Source: WTJH01 sp049598145 (lineage in GTDB: Bacteria > Bacteroidota > Bacteroidia > Flavobacteriales > Flavobacteriaceae). From it: a stretch of DNA of 26,634 nucleotides. A program made the translations under genes and the position numbers. The stretch covers positions 1-26,634 of the forward strand of contig JBMYNJ010000013.1 of assembly GCA_049598145.1 (NCBI GenBank), written 5' to 3'. A model generated the notes under the pieces. That model saw only the letters and a list, made by a program, of their open reading frames with translations, made no database searches and was not told the DNA's origin. This document shows positions 22,180 through 26,634 of the stretch, piece after piece; within the stretch, counting starts at the first letter, position 1, and each line of letters starts with the position of its first letter.

Positions 22180-23178
22180 ATGGCTATGGATATTCGGACA
22201 CTTACTGAAAAAACACTCCAACGACAGGGATTTCTTACCCCCGAAATACCCAAAAATATTGATTTAAAGTCTGAAATTCTGCGTTTAAAAGAAGATCGCA
22301 ATGCAGTATTGTTAGCGCATTATTATCAAGAAGATGACATTCAAGACCTGGCAGACTATCTCGGCGATAGCTTATATCTAGCTCAACAAGCTGCCTTAGT
22401 GACTGCCGATGTGATTGTTTTTGCCGGGGTTCATTTTATGGCCGAAACGGCTAAGATCATCAATCCCTCGAAAACCGTTCTCTTGCCGGATTTAAAAGCA
22501 GGATGTTCATTGGCAGATTCTTGCCCACCCAAAGATTTTGCTGCCTTCAAAGCCCAACATCCGGAAGCCGTCGTGGTCACCTATATCAATTGTTCTGCAG
22601 AAATTAAAGCCCTAAGCGATGTTGTCTGTACCTCCAGCAATGCCGTCCGGGTGATCGAATCCATCCCAAGAAACCAACCCATCATCTTTGCTCCTGACAA
22701 AAATTTGGGGCGATACTTGATAAAAAAAACCGGTCGGGATATGATTCTTTGGGAAGGCTCTTGCATCGTTCACGAAGCATTTTCGTTCAATAAAGTGGTT
22801 GAACTGTTTAAAGAACATCCGGACGCTAAATTCATTGCACATCCCGAAAGTGAATCGCCTATATTAGAGATTGCTCATTACATTGGGAGTACTTCAGGAT
22901 TATTAAAATTTGTAGAAGAAGACCCCAGTCAGAAATTTATCATCGCTACCGAAGCAGGGATTTTGCATGAAATGCAAAAAAGATGTCCGGATAAGATTTT
23001 AATTCCTGCACCTGTAGAAGACGATACTTGTGCCTGTAGTGAGTGTGCCTTTATGAAGTTAAACACGCTTGAAAAATTATACAGTTGCTTGAAACACAAT
23101 GCGCCTCAAATTCACTTAGACCCCTCCCTGATCGAGGCCGCAAAAAAACCTATTGACCGAATGCTGGCCTTAGGGTAG
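22180..23178 (+). CDS. nadA: Quinolinate synthase A
   Basis: This [4Fe-4S] enzyme condenses iminoaspartate with dihydroxyacetone phosphate to quinolinate, the second step of de novo NAD synthesis. It has about 332 residues. A GTG at 22171 and an ATG at 22186 are alternative starts; the GTG is disfavoured because it lies in the -7 box. The motifs LLAHYYQEDDIQDLADYLGD, LKAGCSLADSCP, INCSAEIKALSDVVCTSSNA, LWEGSCIVHEAF and DDTCACSECAFMKLNT supply the three cluster cysteines (E. coli positions 113, 200, 297 correspond to those in GCS, SCIVHE and the final Cys-rich motif). It is the first gene of nadABC, 2 nt before nadB. Confidence 0.95.
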   Translation: MAMDIRTLTEKTLQRQGFLTPEIPKNIDLKSEILRLKEDRNAVLLAHYYQEDDIQDLADYLGDSLYLAQQAALVTADVIVFAGVHFMAETAKIINPSKTVLLPDLKAGCSLADSCPPKDFAAFKAQHPEAVVVTYINCSAEIKALSDVVCTSSNAVRVIESIPRNQPIIFAPDKNLGRYLIKKTGRDMILWEGSCIVHEAFSFNKVVELFKEHPDAKFIAHPESESPILEIAHYIGSTSGLLKFVEEDPSQKFIIATEAGILHEMQKRCPDKILIPAPVEDDTCACSECAFMKLNTLEKLYSCLKHNAPQIHLDPSLIEAAKKPIDRMLALG

Positions 23179-23180
23179 TT

Positions 23181-24737
23181 ATGAAAACAGATATTTTAGT
23201 TATTGGTACAGGAATTTCAGGTTTATCCTATGCCATTAAGGTAGCGGAAAATCATCCGGAATTTCATTTAACGCTCATCTCCAAAAACGATCTTGCGGAA
23301 ACCAATACCCGTTATGCTCAAGGAGGGATTGCTGTGGTGACCGATCATCTGAAAGATTCTCATGAAAAGCATATTCAGGACACCCTAATTGCCGGGGCTG
23401 GAAAATCTAACCCAGAGGTGGTTCGGTTTGTCGTTGAAGAGGGCCAAGCACGATTATTAGAGCTTATGCAATGGGGCACTTCATTCGATACCAAAGAACA
23501 GACACTCCACTTAGCTCAAGAGGGAGGACATTCCGAAAAAAGAATCGTGCATTACAAAGATCAGACAGGTTTACAAATTCAAGAAACATTAATCCAAAAG
23601 ATTAAAAGTTTTGATCACGTAACCCTGCTGGAAAATCACACTTTGGTGGATTTGATCACCGATCACCACACCAAAACCCAAACGGGTCGTTGCCATGGAG
23701 CTTATGTAATTGCTTCTGAAAAAGCTGAAATTCTAACCATTCAAGCATCCATCACCGTTCTATCTACAGGGGGAGCGGGGGAATTATTTGAGCATACGAC
23801 CAATCCGCCCAGTGCTACAGGGGATGGTTTAGGAGCGGCCTATCGAGCTAAAGTTTTTATTGAAGGATTGCCTTACGTCCAATTTCACCCTACTGCGCTG
23901 TACCCCAAAGTGGAGGACCAAACCTTTCTGATTACAGAAGCCGTTCGCGGAGCCGGAGGGGTTTTAAGAAATCCCACAGGGGAACGTTTTATGCCCGAAT
24001 ATGACCCCCGTGCAGAGCTGGCCCCACGCGACATTGTGGCTCGAGCCATTCAGCAAGAAATCGAAAAATCGGGTGAAGATTTTGTGTGGCTAGATGTGCG
24101 AGAAATGACCGCAGAAAAGTTGGAACGGCGTTTTCCCAATATCAAAAGAACTTGTGCATCCTTGGGAATACAGCTCCCCCACGATTGGATTCCCATAGTT
24201 CCCGCAGCTCATTATTTCTGTGGGGGAATACGAGTCAATGCGATGGCCGAGGCCGGTTTAGAAGGTCTTTATGCCATTGGAGAATGCGCACACACAGGCC
24301 TACACGGCGCTAATCGACTCGCTTCCAATTCGTTGTTGGAGTCTTTGGTTTTTGCACATCGAGCCGCACTTTCAAGTGTTGAAAAACTTCAGTATTGGAG
24401 AGAAAGCCCCCCAGCAAGTCTAACCCTCCCGCTTTGGCAAGGAGAAGGCTATACCCCTGTGAATTCCAATAAACGAGTCATTGAACTCAAACAAGAACTC
24501 CAGAAAACGATGACTCGGAAGGCCGGTATTTTTAAGTCTACAGCCCAACTAAAAGCGGCGGAACAAACCCTGAAAAATATTTTTGAAGAGACTAAAACGA
24601 TCTATGAAAACAATCAGTTAACTGCTGAAATGTGTGAACTTAGAAATTTAGTCAGTGTAGCTTATTTATTAATCAAACAATCTCAAAACATTTGTACCAA
24701 CGAAGGGGTATTTTACAATCATGATTTGGTCCAGTAA
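23181..24737 (+). CDS. nadB: L-aspartate oxidase
   Basis: This 518-residue FAD enzyme oxidises L-aspartate to iminoaspartate for NadA. The N-terminal dinucleotide-binding motif is VIGTGISGLSYAIK (from residue 7), with TRYAQGGIAVV, a flavin-contacting segment, close behind. Succinate dehydrogenase/fumarate reductase family motifs follow: STGGAGELFEHTTNP, QFHPTALY (substrate-binding His), REVRGAG-like ITEAVRGAGGVL, and the active-site Arg in LAPRDIVARAI. Near the end AHYFCGGIRVN and GANRLASNSLLESLVFAHRA bind the cofactor, and a helical C-terminal domain completes the normal length. It overlaps nadC by 17 nt. Confidence 0.96.
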   Translation: MKTDILVIGTGISGLSYAIKVAENHPEFHLTLISKNDLAETNTRYAQGGIAVVTDHLKDSHEKHIQDTLIAGAGKSNPEVVRFVVEEGQARLLELMQWGTSFDTKEQTLHLAQEGGHSEKRIVHYKDQTGLQIQETLIQKIKSFDHVTLLENHTLVDLITDHHTKTQTGRCHGAYVIASEKAEILTIQASITVLSTGGAGELFEHTTNPPSATGDGLGAAYRAKVFIEGLPYVQFHPTALYPKVEDQTFLITEAVRGAGGVLRNPTGERFMPEYDPRAELAPRDIVARAIQQEIEKSGEDFVWLDVREMTAEKLERRFPNIKRTCASLGIQLPHDWIPIVPAAHYFCGGIRVNAMAEAGLEGLYAIGECAHTGLHGANRLASNSLLESLVFAHRAALSSVEKLQYWRESPPASLTLPLWQGEGYTPVNSNKRVIELKQELQKTMTRKAGIFKSTAQLKAAEQTLKNIFEETKTIYENNQLTAEMCELRNLVSVAYLLIKQSQNICTNEGVFYNHDLVQ

Positions 24738-25596
24738 ATTTGGTAAACAAAATCAACATGCCTTGGAAAAAATGATCCAACAAGGCTTAGCTGAAGATAT
24801 TGGAACAGGCGATCACAGCGGGCTTTCCTGCGTACCCGCCCAACAGCAATCGAAAGCAGTACTCAAGATCAAGTTTGAAGGAATTTTAGCTGGGGTAGAG
24901 CTGGCTACCCATATATTTAAATCCCACGATAAGGAACTAAAAATTTCAAGCAACCCTCTTACGGATGGAGATTTGGTTTCCCCGGGAATGGAGGGCTTTG
25001 TGGTGGAAGGAAATGCACAATCGATATTAGCTACGGAACGTTTGGCCCTCAATTGTTTACAGCGAATGAGTGGTATAGCGACTTACACCCGAAAACTGGT
25101 CAACAGTATTGCCCATACTTCTTGTCAGTTATTAGATACTCGAAAGACCACCCCTAATTTTAGAGTAGCTGAAAAATGGGGGGTTTTAATTGGCGGAGGG
25201 GTAAATCACCGGATGGGTTTGTATGACGAATTGATGATCAAAGACAATCATGCCGACTATTGTGGTGGCCTCAGGCCTGCTCTGGAAAAAACCCATCAGT
25301 ACTTAAAGACAAATGAACTACTCCATTTAGGTGTGGTGGTTGAGACCCGATCCTTGGAGGAGGTCGAACAAGCAATGTGTTTTCCTTGGATTAAACGCAT
25401 CTTACTGGACAATATGAATCCGACAACTCTAAACAGTGCAGTTGAATTGATCCAGCAACGGATTCCTACGGAGGCTTCGGGTAATATCACCCATCAGAAC
25501 TTGGTTGAGGTTGCCGAAACAGGAGTAAACTATATTTCCATGGGAGCCCTGACCTATGCAGCCCCTATTTGCGATTTAAGTTTAAAAGCGGTTTGA
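24721..25596 (+). CDS. nadC: Nicotinate-nucleotide pyrophosphorylase (quinolinate phosphoribosyltransferase)
   Basis: The 291-residue enzyme converts quinolinate and PRPP to nicotinate mononucleotide, CO2 and pyrophosphate. Motifs are AEDIGTGDHSG (24-34), the quinolinate-binding DTRKTTPNFRVAEKW (139-153), GGGVNHRMGLYDELMIKDNH (158-177), LDNMNP and the C-terminal VAETGVNYISMGALT. The chosen ATG at 24721 overlaps nadB by 17 nt, so translation of the two is probably coupled. With nadA and nadB it completes the aspartate-to-NaMN route in one operon. Confidence 0.96.
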   Translation: MIWSSKFGKQNQHALEKMIQQGLAEDIGTGDHSGLSCVPAQQQSKAVLKIKFEGILAGVELATHIFKSHDKELKISSNPLTDGDLVSPGMEGFVVEGNAQSILATERLALNCLQRMSGIATYTRKLVNSIAHTSCQLLDTRKTTPNFRVAEKWGVLIGGGVNHRMGLYDELMIKDNHADYCGGLRPALEKTHQYLKTNELLHLGVVVETRSLEEVEQAMCFPWIKRILLDNMNPTTLNSAVELIQQRIPTEASGNITHQNLVEVAETGVNYISMGALTYAAPICDLSLKAV

Positions 25597-25631
25597 CTCC
25601 TTGAGGGCTCAACTGGCTGCTCTTGTTTTTA

Positions 25632-25639
25632 TATATTTG
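25632..25639 (+). promoter_or_regulatory. -7 promoter element (TATATTTG) of pyrH-frr
   Basis: TATATTTG matches TAnnTTTG exactly and ends 17 nt before the pyrH ATG at 25657. The in-frame GTG at 25639 lies inside the box and so is unlikely to be the start. A short palindrome (TTGAG-GG-CTCAA, 25601-25612) lies about 20 bp upstream of the box. Confidence 0.55.
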
Positions 25640-25656
25640 TGACACATTCGAATCAA

Positions 25657-26364
25657 ATGAAATATAACCGAATCCTCCTTAAACTCAGTGGTGAAGCGCT
25701 CATGGGAACTCAAAGTTCTGGAATCGATCCCAACCGCTTAGATGCTTATGCTAAACAAATCAAAGAAATTCACAAGCAAGGAGTAGAAGTAGCCATTGTT
25801 ATTGGTGGAGGAAATATCTTTAGAGGTGTTTCTGGAGCCAGTAAAGGAATGGATCGGGTACAGGCCGATTATATGGGAATGCTCGCCACGGTAATTAACG
25901 GTTTGGCTTTGCAGAGTGCTCTGGAAAACAATGAGGTCCCCACTCGTTTACAAACGGCCATCAAAATTGAAGCCATTGCCGAACCCTATATCAAACGAAA
26001 AGCCACTCGTCATTTGGAAAAAGGTCGAGTTGTCATTTTCGGTTCGGGAACCGGGAACCCTTTTTTTACTACGGATTCGGCTGCCGTACTTCGAGCCATT
26101 GAAATCGATGCCGATATCATTTTAAAAGGAACCCGAGTGGATGGGATCTACAACACGGATCCCGAAAAAGATCAATCTGCCATTAAATTTGACCAACTTT
26201 CTTTTGATGAAGTCCTTAAAAAAGGCTTAAAAGTCATGGATACCACCGCCTTTACACTGAGCCAAGAAAATCAGTTGCCCATTATCGTATTTGACATTAA
26301 CACTCCCGGAAATCTGAGCAGAATTGTTAAAGGAGACAATGTTGGAACTAAAGTCTATTTATAA
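25657..26364 (+). CDS. pyrH: UMP kinase
   Basis: The product has 235 residues from the ATG at 25657 (MKYNRILLKLSGEALMG), the usual family start. It belongs to the amino-acid-kinase fold and phosphorylates UMP to UDP. Motifs are LLKLSGEAL with the catalytic Lys, VAIVIGGGNIFRG, DYMGMLATVINGLALQ (UMP binding), IFGSGTGNPFFTTDSAAVLRA and LKGTRVDGIYNTDPEKD. The hexameric enzyme is usually allosterically controlled by GTP and UTP; nothing here departs from that. frr follows after 11 nt, an arrangement very common in bacteria. Confidence 0.96.
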   Translation: MKYNRILLKLSGEALMGTQSSGIDPNRLDAYAKQIKEIHKQGVEVAIVIGGGNIFRGVSGASKGMDRVQADYMGMLATVINGLALQSALENNEVPTRLQTAIKIEAIAEPYIKRKATRHLEKGRVVIFGSGTGNPFFTTDSAAVLRAIEIDADIILKGTRVDGIYNTDPEKDQSAIKFDQLSFDEVLKKGLKVMDTTAFTLSQENQLPIIVFDINTPGNLSRIVKGDNVGTKVYL

Positions 26365-26375
26365 ATCTTGATATC

Positions 26376-26634
26376 ATGGAAGAAGCTTTTGAAATAATCG
26401 TTGAAACGACCCAAGAATCAATGCAAAGTGCAGTTGAACACCTGGAACGAGAATTTTTAAATATTCGTGCGGGCAAAGCCAATCCAGTGATGCTCTCTTC
26501 TGTAAACGTTGAATATTATGGAGCCATGACTCCCTTAAATCAAGTAGCCAACGTAAATACACCAGATGCAAGAACACTAAGTATTCAACCTTTCGACAAA
26601 AATCTTTTAGCGGACATCGAAAAAGCCATTTTAG
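26376..26634 (+). CDS. frr: Ribosome recycling factor, 5' part
   Basis: The first 86 codons are present and the gene runs off the right edge. The N-terminal helix MEEAFEIIVETTQESMQSAV leads into the signature LEREFLNIRAGKANPVMLSS (about 29-48) and VEYYGAMTPLNQVANV (about 51-66), then SIQPFDKNLLADIEKAI. Ribosome recycling factor acts with EF-G to split post-termination ribosomes. The ATG at 26376 is the normal family start and lies 11 nt after pyrH. Confidence 0.95.
   Translation, partial: MEEAFEIIVETTQESMQSAVEHLEREFLNIRAGKANPVMLSSVNVEYYGAMTPLNQVANVNTPDARTLSIQPFDKNLLADIEKAIL

Noticed and set aside
25639..25641. GTG as the pyrH start codon
   Set aside because: It lies in the -7 box, and the family start MKYNRILLKLSGEAL begins at 25657.
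1..26634. CRISPR arrays, insertion sequences, prophage, integrons, tRNA or rRNA genes
   Set aside because: Reading both strands I saw no spaced direct repeats, transposase or integrase motifs, or tRNA-like cloverleaf sequence. The gene content is housekeeping.

Overview
The window reads as an ordinary, gene-dense stretch of a Bacteroidota chromosome, most likely class Flavobacteriia. The evidence is C-terminal type IX secretion (T9SS) sorting domains, the lineage-typical families DUF4271, DUF4296 and DUF3098, a Bacteroidota-type long leucyl-tRNA synthetase, and repeated TAnnTTTG boxes (the Bacteroidota -7 promoter element) just upstream of genes. Shine-Dalgarno-like sequences are scarce. I see no insertion sequence, phage, CRISPR array, tRNA or rRNA, and no gene-free stretch longer than about 160 bases.

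Layout. 1-1832 (+): the 3' end of a secreted multidomain protein (probable alpha-amylase C-domain, thrombospondin type 3 repeats, SprB-like repeat, T9SS sorting domain), then a lipoprotein with two fibronectin-like repeats. 1829-4586 (-): an Fe-S module of Mrp ATPase, Nfu scaffold, ferredoxin reductase and [2Fe-2S] ferredoxin. 4654-7448 (-): a PhoB/PhoR-like two-component pair followed by trmB and an alkyltransferase-like protein. 7567-8987 (+): a tiny exported protein that is almost only a sorting domain, and an orphan LuxE-like acyl-activating enzyme. 8984-11368: tyrS (-) and an NAD-dependent epimerase (+). 11365-13786 (-): a dolichol-phosphate-mannose-synthase-like glycosyltransferase, dihydroorotase and a DUF4296 lipoprotein, all overlapping by 4 nt. 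13875-15288 (+): DUF4271 membrane protein and hemD. 15296-16221: divergent DUF423 gene and an Lrp/AsnC regulator. 16378-19457 (-): leuS and a SemiSWEET sugar transporter. 19567-22144 (+): ftsX, DUF3098, uppP and truB. 22180-25596 (+): nadA-nadB-nadC, the whole de novo route from aspartate to nicotinate mononucleotide. 25657-26634 (+): pyrH and the 5' part of frr.

Most genes are core functions: translation, NAD, pyrimidine and haem synthesis, Fe-S assembly and envelope growth. I did not find a new multi-gene system. The points most worth a second look are the -7 boxes that end only 4-5 nt before start codons, which predict leaderless mRNAs, including a symmetrical divergent pair; three convergent gene pairs whose stop codons interlock over 4 bp; an orphan LuxE-like enzyme with a cysteine near its C-terminus and nested inverted repeats upstream; a T9SS sorting domain with almost no passenger; and an alkyltransferase-like protein in which the catalytic cysteine is alanine.
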